From positions 1 through 6,719 of the forward strand of contig DAIDJX010000186.1 in assembly GCA_027451165.1 (NCBI GenBank): 6,719 nt of DNA, read 5' to 3'. The notes under the pieces are model-generated. The model was not told the DNA's origin and did no database searches. It saw only the letters and a program-made list of their open reading frames with translations. The number at the start of each line of letters is the position of its first letter. The stretch's first letter is position 1. Source of the DNA: Prolixibacteraceae bacterium (GTDB lineage: Bacteria; Bacteroidota; Bacteroidia; Bacteroidales; Prolixibacteraceae). Of the stretch, positions 1 to 5,822 are shown in pieces. The translations under genes were made by a program, and so were the position numbers.

Positions 1-1
1 C

Positions 2-730
2 GGAGTGTGGGCAAAGTCACCCATGTGCCAGAAACTGATGGCATCGATGCCTGAATTTAAGGATCCCAAAAATCTGCAAAGCTATTTTCTGCGCCGCGTT
101 GTAGAGATGGTGTCAAAGAAGAATCTGAAAATCGGTGGTTGGGAAGAGGTAGCGCTGATGAGGAATGAGGAGGGCAAGATGGTCACCAATCCTGAATTTG
201 CTGGCAAAGAGGTTTATCCCTGGGCCTGGAATAACCAGGGCGAATGGGCCAACCTTTCCTACCGCCTCGCCAATGCCGGATACCCTGTTGTCATGTGTGA
301 TGTTTCCAAATTCTATTTCGACCTGGCCTACAACAAGGATCCCAGGGAACCCGGACTATATTGGGGTGGTTATTGCGACACCAAAGATGCCTGGCTGTTT
401 GCACCCTACAACTCCTTTGTTACCAACCTGAAAACCAGTGGGGGAAAACCACTTGATCCTGAAAAGGATTTTGAAGGCCTCGAACGCCTCAAACCGGAAG
501 CCAGAAAAAACATCATTGGACTTCAATCACAGTTGTGGGGAGAAACAATAAAAGGCCCGCAAATGGCAGAATATTACATCCTACCCAAACTGACGGCCTT
601 CGCGGAAACTGCCTGGGGCAAGGAACGGCCGTGGGAGAATGAAAACAATGCCGTAAAGAGGCAACAACTGATGGAGGAAGGATGGAACGAGTTTGCCAAC
701 AGGCTGGGAAAAACCGAATTGCCCCGCTAA
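2..730 (+). CDS. Family 20 beta-N-acetylhexosaminidase, catalytic-domain fragment (5' partial, ends at a frameshift)
   Basis: This is the C-terminal half of a GH20 catalytic barrel, an enzyme that removes terminal N-acetylhexosamine from glycans or glycoconjugates. In this phylum it is usually exported to the periplasm or cell surface, but the signal peptide is outside the window. The frame is already open at base 2 and reads GVWAKSPMCQKLM. In family members this follows directly after the GGDE motif with the catalytic Asp-Glu pair, so the catalytic dyad lies just left of the edge. Visible family landmarks are GGWEEV, YPWAWNNQGEW, the CDVSKFYFDLAYNKDP segment, GLQSQLWGE and LTAFAETAW. The frame stops at 728-730 right after NRLGKTELPR, where homologues continue into LFGGYNYR-like sequence. 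That continuation is present here in another frame (731-1011), so this stop is not the natural end. Family assignment is firm; exact substrate is not known. Confidence 0.85.
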   Translation, partial: GVWAKSPMCQKLMASMPEFKDPKNLQSYFLRRVVEMVSKKNLKIGGWEEVALMRNEEGKMVTNPEFAGKEVYPWAWNNQGEWANLSYRLANAGYPVVMCDVSKFYFDLAYNKDPREPGLYWGGYCDTKDAWLFAPYNSFVTNLKTSGGKPLDPEKDFEGLERLKPEARKNIIGLQSQLWGETIKGPQMAEYYILPKLTAFAETAWGKERPWENENNAVKRQQLMEEGWNEFANRLGKTELPR

Positions 731-1011
731 GCAGGCTTTTTGGCGGATTTAACTACCGGGTCCCCCCTCCTGGAGGCATTGTGGAAGAAGGTATGCTGAA
801 AGCCAATGTGGAATATCCCGGTTTAAAAATCAGGTATACGACAGATGGAAGTGAACCGACTGCCCAATCCCTTCTCTGGAAAGAACCGGTGCCCGTATCC
901 GGGGATGTACGGCTGAAAGCCTTTGATGCCGCCGGAAAAAGTAGCCACACCATCAGCATTAAAGGATTCCGGAGTTCCGACGTTCCGAAGGTTCCGGTTT
1001 CAAATCCATAG
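731..1011 (+). pseudogene. Out-of-frame C-terminal domain of the GH20 hexosaminidase
   Basis: The reading frame from about 727 to 1011 gives LSRLFGGFNYRVPPPG, then IVEEGMLKANVEYPG, IRYTTDGSEPT, and a VRLKAFDAAGKSS segment. This is the chitobiase/hexosaminidase C-terminal (Fn3-associated) beta-sandwich that normally follows the GH20 barrel. It lies one frame off the catalytic part. Adding a single C in the CCCCGC run at 723-728 restores ELPRLSRLFGGFNYR without a gap, so a 1-base deletion is the simplest explanation. This frame is also open upstream, with an ATG at 682, but the 682-727 part is out-of-frame readthrough of the catalytic domain, so a separate protein is unlikely. The last 14 residues, FRSSDVPKVPVSNP, look unlike the domain and come from an 8-base tandem repeat. 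It may be a true pseudogene or a sequencing/assembly error. Confidence 0.75.
967..1002 (+). repeat. Degenerate 8-base tandem repeat (TTCCGGAG family) ending in GGTTTCA
   Basis: The units are TTCCGGAG (967-974), TTCCGACG (975-982) and TTCCGAAG (983-990), then G and a partial TTCCGG (992-997). The heptamer GGTTTCA (996-1002) overlaps the end. The repeat sits inside the end of the hexosaminidase frame and encodes its last residues. The TTCCGGAG unit and the GGTTTCA heptamer both occur again at 1889-1903, on the other side of the lipase gene. Confidence 0.65.
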
Positions 1012-1025
1012 CCATCGATATCATT

Positions 1026-1886
1026 ATGCCAAACAGACACTTTGAAACAAACTGGAAATCAGCTGACGGGTTAAAGATATATGCCCAGGGTTGGGAGCCG
1101 GATGCTCCTGATCCGTTGGGCATTATCTGCCTGGTGCACGGAGTCGGGGAACATTCCTCCCGTTACGCGCACGTAGCAACAGCCCTGTGTGGCTCGGGAT
1201 TTGCCTTTCTCGGAGCCGATCTCCGTGGCCATGGGAAATCGGAAGGCTTGCGGGGCCATTTCCCTTCCACAGATCTGATTCTTCAGGACATTGACCAATT
1301 GCTCGCAAATGCCCGCAACCGCTACCCGGGAAAGCCCCTGATCCTTTATGGCCATAGTTTGGGGGGAATTCTGGTATTGTATTACAGTTTGAAACGAAAA
1401 CCGGACATAGCCGGCATTCTGGCAACCAGCCCGGGTTTGATAACAGCCCTCCATAAACAACCGTTAATGGTATGGGCTGCAAAACTTTTGGGCAGTATAA
1501 TGCCTTCGGTCACCATCGCCAGTGGTCTGGATACGCAAGCCATTTCACAGGATCAAACCGTGGTGGAAAACTACAGAAATGATTCATTGGTTCATGACCG
1601 CATATCGTTGGGATTCGGCAAATTAATGCTTGGAGTGACCAAATGGACTTTATCCCATGCTGGTGAAATGTCCCTTCCATTGCTGCTGCTTCATGGAAAA
1701 TCAGATTCAATTGCTTTTCCGGAAAGCAGCACTGAATTTGCGGCCCCATTAAGTGGAAAGTGCCAGCTGGAGTTGTGGGAGAACGGTTATCATGAGCTGC
1801 ATAACGAACCATTCAAAGAGGAGGTTTTTCGTACCATGATCAACTGGGCAAACCCTATTTTATTGGACAAACACGCGGGGAAATAA
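1026..1886 (+). CDS. Alpha/beta hydrolase, monoacylglycerol lipase / lysophospholipase-like
   Basis: A 286-residue serine hydrolase of the Hydrolase_4 (monoglyceride lipase/PldB-like) family, predicted to cleave an ester bond in monoacylglycerols or lysophospholipids. The oxyanion-hole motif HGVGEHSSRY is at residues 38-47, DLRGHGKSEG at 65-74, the nucleophile elbow GHSLGG at 109-114 with Ser111, the NDSLVHDR signature of this family at 185-192, Asp227 in HGKSDSIAF, and His256 in YHELHNE. The triad Ser111-Asp227-His256 is therefore complete. Residues about 125-205 form the cap or lid. No signal peptide or membrane segment is evident, so a cytoplasmic or membrane-peripheral place is likely. 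The ATG at 1026 fits the family N-terminus (FETNWKSADGLKIYAQGW); no good Shine-Dalgarno site is seen, which is usual in Bacteroidota. It starts 14 bases after the hexosaminidase frame and may be co-transcribed with it. Substrate is inferred from family only. Confidence 0.88.
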   Translation: MPNRHFETNWKSADGLKIYAQGWEPDAPDPLGIICLVHGVGEHSSRYAHVATALCGSGFAFLGADLRGHGKSEGLRGHFPSTDLILQDIDQLLANARNRYPGKPLILYGHSLGGILVLYYSLKRKPDIAGILATSPGLITALHKQPLMVWAAKLLGSIMPSVTIASGLDTQAISQDQTVVENYRNDSLVHDRISLGFGKLMLGVTKWTLSHAGEMSLPLLLLHGKSDSIAFPESSTEFAAPLSGKCQLELWENGYHELHNEPFKEEVFRTMINWANPILLDKHAGK

Positions 1887-1888
1887 TT

Positions 1889-2012
1889 TTCCGGAGGGTT
1901 TCAGGTTTCAGGTTTCAGGTTTCAGGCTCCAAGTGCGATGAAGTGCCTGAAACACCGTAGGTTTGAAACCTGAAACCTGAAACCTGAAACCTGAAACTTG
2001 AAACTTGAAACT
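1889..2012. repeat. GGTTTCA/TGAAACC heptamer array with a perfect 28-bp inverted repeat
   Basis: This fills the space between the convergent lipase and tadA genes. After a TTCCGGAG octamer (1889-1896), four exact GGTTTCA units run from 1897 to 1924. Four exact TGAAACC units at 1964-1991 are their perfect reverse complement, giving a 28-bp stem around a 39-base loop. Three variant TGAAACT units follow at 1992-2012. Inside the loop, GCCTGAAAC (1945-1953) can pair with GTTTCAGGC (1919-1927), so an alternative hairpin is possible. There is no T-run directly after the stem on either strand, so it is not a classic intrinsic terminator, though it could end or protect both transcripts. The heptamer type resembles dispersed intergenic repeats, but whether it recurs in this genome cannot be seen here. 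Confidence 0.85.
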
Positions 2013-2023
2013 ATTACAAACCA

Positions 2024-2473
2024 CTATTTTCTTCTTTCATCAAAAAAATTCCGCATCAGATCAGCACATTCCTCCTTCAGAACCCCTTCCACAACAACAG
2101 TCTTTGGATGAAGGGCTTCCGGGGCGAATTTGCGGTATCCCCGTTTTTCATCGGATGCCCCGAAAACCAGTTTACCCACCTGCGCCCATGAGATGGCCCC
2201 CGCACACATCACGCAGGGTTCGAGGGTGACATACAAGGTGCACTGATCAAGGTATTTTCCCCCAAGATGGTTGGCCGCAGCAGTTAAGGCCTGCATTTCG
2301 GCATGGGCCGTCACATCGTTGAGCAATTCCGTCAGGTTATGTGCCCTGGCAATGACCCTGCCCGCAACCACTACCACTGCTCCGACAGGAATTTCCCCTT
2401 TTGAAAATGCACCCTTTGCCTCAATCAGTGCTTTACGCATGAAATACTCATCTTCTGTCTCTCTCATAACCAC
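2024..2473 (-). CDS. tadA: tRNA-specific adenosine deaminase TadA
   Basis: A 149-residue zinc deaminase of the cytidine/deoxycytidylate deaminase superfamily. TadA converts adenosine 34 of tRNA-Arg(ACG) to inosine so that one tRNA reads several Arg codons. The protein has the TadA N-terminus (YFMRKALIEAKGAF, residues 10-23), the IPVGAVVV strand (28-35), HAEMQAL at 57-63 with zinc ligand His57 and proton-shuttling Glu59, and LYVTLEPCVMCAGA at 80-93 with zinc ligands Cys87 and Cys90. VFGASDEKRG and the C-terminal NFFDERRK also match the family. Length is close to that of the E. coli protein. The start at 2473 (MVMRETEDEYF) is chosen for length; Met3 at 2467 is an equally possible start. It is divergent from aspS. 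A related guanine deaminase or general nucleoside deaminase is less likely, given the TadA-like N- and C-termini. Confidence 0.9.
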   Translation of the reverse strand: MVMRETEDEYFMRKALIEAKGAFSKGEIPVGAVVVVAGRVIARAHNLTELLNDVTAHAEMQALTAAANHLGGKYLDQCTLYVTLEPCVMCAGAISWAQVGKLVFGASDEKRGYRKFAPEALHPKTVVVEGVLKEECADLMRNFFDERRK

Positions 2474-2498
2474 CTGAAAAATCCACTATTTGCAGCCT

Positions 2499-2531
2499 CA
2501 AAGTTGTTAAAATTTGGCTATTTTCGCAAAC
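2499..2531 (-). promoter_or_regulatory. Possible Bacteroidota-type promoter for tadA
   Basis: On the minus strand GTTTG (2531-2527) is followed, after 20 bases, by CAACTTTG (2506-2499). This resembles the -33 TTTG and -7 TAnnTTTG elements of Bacteroides-type promoters with one mismatch in the -7 box, and would leave a leader of about 20 bases before the tadA ATG. On the plus strand TATTTTCG (2519-2526) is a one-mismatch -7 candidate for aspS, but no well-spaced -33 element is seen for it. Motif match only. Confidence 0.35.
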
Positions 2532-2548
2532 GTCAAAAAAAGCAAAAT

Positions 2549-4306
2549 ATGTACAGAACAAATACCTGCGGTGAACTGAGATCATCGCATTGCGGAGAAA
2601 TCGTAACTCTTGCCGGATGGGTTCAAAGGGTGCGAGACCTGGGAGCAATGACCTTTGTAGACCTGCGCGACCGGTACGGGATTACACAGCTGGTTGCTGA
2701 TGAAAACACCGCTGAAGAAATCAGAAACAGTGTTGCCGGGCTGGGACGTGAGTTTGTCATCCAGGCTACCGGGGTAGTCAGGGAACGCAGCAGCAAGAAC
2801 CCCAACCTTCCCACCGGTGACATCGAAGTGGAGCTTACCGGATTGAAAGTGCTCAGCGCCTCATCCGTACCTCCCTTTACCATTCAGAACGACACCGATG
2901 GCGGAGATGACCTCCGGATGAAATTCCGCTACCTCGACCTCCGCCGGCCAATGGTGCAGCAAAACCTTTTCCTCAGGGCAAAGATGGCCCATTCTACCCG
3001 TTCCTACCTGGCCGACCAGGGCTTTATTGAAGTGGAGACACCTGTAATGATCAAATCCACCCCGGAAGGTGCCCGCGACTTCGTGGTTCCCTCCAGGATG
3101 AATCCCGGTCAGTTTTATGCCTTGCCCCAGTCACCGCAGATCCTGAAGCAACTGCTGATGGTGGCCGGTTTTGACCGGTATTTCCAGATTGTCAAATGTT
3201 TCAGGGATGAAGACCTGCGCGCAGACCGCCAGCCGGAATTCACCCAGATCGATTGTGAGATGTCGTTTGTGGAACAGAATGACGTACTGAATACCTTTGA
3301 AGGCTTAACCAGGCATCTTTTCCGGGAGGTAAAAGGCATTGAAACCGGTGATTTCCCCAGAATGTCATGGGCAGAAGCCATGGCAAGATACGGTTCCGAC
3401 AAACCCGATATCCGATATGGCATGGAACTGGTCGAAATTACCGGAATGGTGAAAGGCAAAGGTTTCGGAATGCTGGATGACGCCTTGTATACCGGAGGTA
3501 TCTGTGTTAAAGGCTGTGCGGAGTATTCCCGTAAACAAATGGATGAACTGACCGAATGGGTGAAAAGACCACAGATCGGCGCCAAAGGACTCTTATTCGT
3601 AAAAATCGGTGTTGACGGAGCCATTAAATCGTCGTTGGAGAAATTCCTGAATGCTGATGAAATGAAAGCCCTTGCAACCACGTTCGGCGCTGAACCTGGC
3701 GACCTGATCATGATCATTCCGGGAGAAAAAACAGCCACGCAAAATGCCCTGGGGGTTTTGCGCATTGAGATGGGTAACCGGCTTGGATTACGGCCGAAAT
3801 ATACATTTAAACCCTTATGGGTCATTGATTTTCCATTGCTCGAATGGAATGAGGAATCCAATCGCTGGTCAGCTATGCACCATCCTTTTACCTCCCCAAA
3901 ACCGGAAGACATCCCATTACTGGATAGCGATCCCGGATCGGTCAGGGCAAATGCCTACGACCTGGTGATCAATGGAGTGGAAATCGGCGGTGGTTCGGTC
4001 AGGATTTTTGATTCTGCATTACAGGCCCAAATGTTTAAAGTATTGGGGTTCACCCCGGAACAAGCCGAAGCACAATTCGGGTTTTTGATGAATGCTTTCA
4101 AATACGGGGCACCACCACACGCCGGTATTGCTTTTGGGTTTGACAGGCTGGTATCCCTTTTTGCAGGGCTGGATTCCATCCGGGATGTCATTGCATTTCC
4201 AAAGAACAATTCCGGCAGGGATGTTATGAATGATTCACCCTCGGTCATTTCTGAAGAGCAACTGAAAGAACTCCACTTATTAATTGATCTGAAACAGTCA
4301 GAATAG
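2549..4306 (+). CDS. aspS: Aspartyl-tRNA synthetase (discriminating bacterial type)
   Basis: AspRS attaches aspartate to tRNA-Asp using ATP in the cytoplasm. The 585-residue product matches the usual bacterial length. It has the OB-fold anticodon-binding domain (about 1-105, opening MYRTNTCGELR), class II motif 1 (about 150-166), a TPEGARDFVVPSR loop (171-183), motif 2 FRDEDLRADRQPEF (218-231), the bacteria-specific GAD insert (about 285-400), the HHPFTSPKPED segment (444-454) and motif 3 GIAFGFDRLVSLF (526-538). Leu31 in RVRDLG corresponds to E. coli Leu30; non-discriminating enzymes usually have His there, so this one is predicted to be specific for tRNA-Asp. The frame is open 15 codons further upstream (ATG at 2504), but homologues begin at MYRT, so 2549 is chosen. 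The gene is divergent from tadA and ends at a strong terminator. Confidence 0.96.
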   Translation: MYRTNTCGELRSSHCGEIVTLAGWVQRVRDLGAMTFVDLRDRYGITQLVADENTAEEIRNSVAGLGREFVIQATGVVRERSSKNPNLPTGDIEVELTGLKVLSASSVPPFTIQNDTDGGDDLRMKFRYLDLRRPMVQQNLFLRAKMAHSTRSYLADQGFIEVETPVMIKSTPEGARDFVVPSRMNPGQFYALPQSPQILKQLLMVAGFDRYFQIVKCFRDEDLRADRQPEFTQIDCEMSFVEQNDVLNTFEGLTRHLFREVKGIETGDFPRMSWAEAMARYGSDKPDIRYGMELVEITGMVKGKGFGMLDDALYTGGICVKGCAEYSRKQMDELTEWVKRPQIGAKGLLFVKIGVDGAIKSSLEKFLNADEMKALATTFGAEPGDLIMIIPGEKTATQNALGVLRIEMGNRLGLRPKYTFKPLWVIDFPLLEWNEESNRWSAMHHPFTSPKPEDIPLLDSDPGSVRANAYDLVINGVEIGGGSVRIFDSALQAQMFKVLGFTPEQAEAQFGFLMNAFKYGAPPHAGIAFGFDRLVSLFAGLDSIRDVIAFPKNNSGRDVMNDSPSVISEEQLKELHLLIDLKQSE

Positions 4307-4321
4307 ACAACCTGAAAAAAG

Positions 4322-4353
4322 AAAGCCCGGTAGCTGAACAGTTACCGGGCTTT
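4322..4353. terminator. Bidirectional intrinsic terminator between aspS and tonB
   Basis: AAAGCCCGGTA (4322-4332) pairs perfectly with TACCGGGCTTT (4343-4353) around a 10-base loop. A T-run (4351-4355) follows on the plus strand, 16 bases after the aspS stop. On the minus strand the stem is followed by CTTTTTT-like sequence (complement of 4314-4320), so it can also end the tonB operon, whose last stop codon is at 4373. Confidence 0.88.
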
Positions 4354-4372
4354 TTATGATCAGTACAAAAAA

Positions 4373-5149
4373 TTACTGTAAAACAAAGCTGATAGGAACG
4401 GTGTAAGATACCCTGACCGGTTTACCCCGTTGTTTACCGGGTTTCCATTTCGGCAGGGAGTTTACCACACGCAAAGCTTCTTTATCGAGAGATGGATCAA
4501 CGCCGCGGACAACTTTAGCATCACTGATGCTTCCATCTTTGTCCACAACGAAGGTTACATAGACTTTTCCCTGGATACCGTTTTCCTGTGCAATAACAGG
4601 ATATTCAATAGCCTTGGCAATCCAGGCGCGAAGTCCTGCCTCTCCTCCATCAAGAAATTCAGGCATTTCCTCCACTATGATGAAAACCTCATCTTTTTTC
4701 TCTTCTTCCTGGACTTCCTCCTGAACCTGTTCCACAACTTCAACCACATCCTTGTTTACCGTTGTTTCCACCTGATCTTCGGTAATGGCGAGCTGAGTCT
4801 GATCTTCCGGCTTGATACTGTCGACCACAACAGGAGCAACATATTTCACCACGGTCTGCTGTTCAGCGGGCGGCGGAGGTGGAGGCGGCGGAGGTGGAGC
4901 TTCCTGATTCTGAATATCATTGGCCATCTCTGCAATAACCTCTTTTGCATCTCTGGCCTTCTGCTGGGCCATCCTGGAAGCCTGGATATAAGGAATAACA
5001 ATAGCGAGAGTAATGACAATTATCCCCAGAATGGTAGCTATAGCCATTGTCCGGCTGTATTTTTTCCTTAAATCATAAGCTCCGTAACTCTTGTTTCTGA
5101 ATTCAAAAACAAGGTCATCGAAACTCGGATAATATTTAATTCCTTCCAT
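4373..5149 (-). CDS. tonB: TonB family energy-transducing protein
   Basis: TonB spans the periplasm and passes energy from the ExbB-ExbD proton motor to outer-membrane TonB-dependent receptors. The 258-residue protein has a Bacteroidota-type cytoplasmic N-terminus (FEFRNKSYGAYDLRKKY, residues 15-31), one membrane anchor (about 34-54, AIATILGIIVITLAIVIPYI), a short linker, a run of ten prolines (85-94), an acidic Val/Glu-rich spacer (about 130-160), and a complete TonB C-terminal domain (about 172-257). That domain includes AIEYPVIAQENGIQGKVYV, VVDKDGSISDAKVV and LPKWKPGKQRGKPVRVSY. It lacks the peptidase part of BlaR/MecR proteins that sometimes carry the same domain. It is the last gene of the exb operon, beginning 12 bases after the exbD2 stop. 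Function is firm at family level; which receptors it serves cannot be told. Confidence 0.92.
   Translation of the reverse strand: MEGIKYYPSFDDLVFEFRNKSYGAYDLRKKYSRTMAIATILGIIVITLAIVIPYIQASRMAQQKARDAKEVIAEMANDIQNQEAPPPPPPPPPPAEQQTVVKYVAPVVVDSIKPEDQTQLAITEDQVETTVNKDVVEVVEQVQEEVQEEEKKDEVFIIVEEMPEFLDGGEAGLRAWIAKAIEYPVIAQENGIQGKVYVTFVVDKDGSISDAKVVRGVDPSLDKEALRVVNSLPKWKPGKQRGKPVRVSYTVPISFVLQ
4868..4897 (-). repeat. Tandem 15-base repeat coding for ten prolines in tonB
   Basis: On the coding strand the unit CCACCTCCGCCGCCT (4897-4883) is followed by the same unit with one final base change (4882-4868). Together they encode the whole polyproline run, residues 85-94 of TonB. Confidence 0.8.
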
Positions 5150-5161
5150 AACAGATGCAGT

Positions 5162-5821
5162 TTATTTAGGAGCGGAGGCAGGAGCCGGTGCACCGCCAAG
5201 AGCGGTAAGAACCATTCCTTCTTCGATCCAGGATATGTCAGTGAAAATATAACGCGCAATGCCTACAATCGACATTTCATCGATGATGTCCACGAAATTT
5301 TTGTATTTCGAAGTCTTGTAGGCTTTAATCAGCACAATCGGGCCCGTATCGTCTTCATTCTTAATTATTCTGATAGAAGACCGCAGTGAATCCTGGCTGA
5401 TCTTCAGGTCACCCCGAAGTACTTTTTTCTCGAACTCAGTAATTTTGTCGAAAAGAGCTTTATTCCTTTCCAGGAGTACCTGCCGTATACCGGTATCGCT
5501 GAAATCAGTTTCCTGGAGGGGTGGTGGAGATTCCGGATCTGCCTTGCCGGGATACCAATACACTTTGTCGTCCGGTCCAAGAATGATGTTTAACGTACGG
5601 CTGTCGGCAATTTTCGGTGGTTCTACTTTTTCGTTCTTCTGGATTTTCTCCGGAAGAATGATGTCCATCACTTTGGATTTGCTGAAAGCTACGGTGAGCA
5701 TAAAGAAGGTGATGAGGAGACACATAAGGTCAACCATCGGGGTCATATCAATATGGGTTGAATGCTTTTTAGGCTTTTTCTTCCCGCCTTTTTGTTTTTC
5801 TTCTTGTACAATTTGTGCCAT
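5162..5821 (-). CDS. exbD: ExbD/TolR biopolymer transport protein, second paralogue
   Basis: A 219-residue ExbD-family subunit of the proton-driven motor that energises TonB. A Lys-rich cytoplasmic N-terminus (residues 9-20) leads to one membrane helix (about 27-46) with DMTPMVDLMCLLITFFML. Asp31 corresponds to the proton-carrying Asp25 of E. coli ExbD. The periplasmic part holds a long insert (about 60-150) and a more typical ending (PIVLIKAYKT, FVDIIDEMSIVGIARYIFTD), then an Ala/Pro-rich tail (APAPASAP). It is much longer than E. coli ExbD (about 141 residues), as often seen in Bacteroidota. The frame is open up to an ATG at 5860, but that start would overlap exbD1; the ATG at 5821 lies one base after the exbD1 stop (TAAGATG) and gives the better N-terminus. 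Translation is probably coupled to exbD1. Confidence 0.9.
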   Translation of the reverse strand: MAQIVQEEKQKGGKKKPKKHSTHIDMTPMVDLMCLLITFFMLTVAFSKSKVMDIILPEKIQKNEKVEPPKIADSRTLNIILGPDDKVYWYPGKADPESPPPLQETDFSDTGIRQVLLERNKALFDKITEFEKKVLRGDLKISQDSLRSSIRIIKNEDDTGPIVLIKAYKTSKYKNFVDIIDEMSIVGIARYIFTDISWIEEGMVLTALGGAPAPASAPK

Positions 5822-5822
5822 C

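Noticed and set aside
705..730. Programmed -1 frameshift in the hexosaminidase gene
   Set aside because: The A-run at 710-714 and the C-run at 723-726 do not form an X-XXY-YYZ slippery site in the needed frame, and no clear downstream hairpin was noticed.
1071..1482. Minus-strand frames within the lipase gene
   Set aside because: Overlapping antisense frames with no motif, while the plus strand encodes a complete catalytic triad.
1897..1991. The 28-bp hairpin as a standard intrinsic terminator
   Set aside because: No T-run follows the stem on either strand and the stem is A/T-containing throughout, unlike the clear terminator at 4322-4353.
1897..2012. Heptamer array as a CRISPR array
   Set aside because: Units are 7 bases long and directly adjacent, with no spacers and no cas genes nearby.
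3115..3912. A 265-codon open frame on the minus strand inside aspS
   Set aside because: It lies fully antisense to a strongly conserved synthetase and its translation is Ser/Pro-rich without any recognisable motif; it is a codon-bias shadow.
4430..5071. A 213-codon plus-strand frame opposite tonB
   Set aside because: Its low-complexity Arg/Trp run is only the complement of the proline codons of tonB; no start signal or family resemblance.
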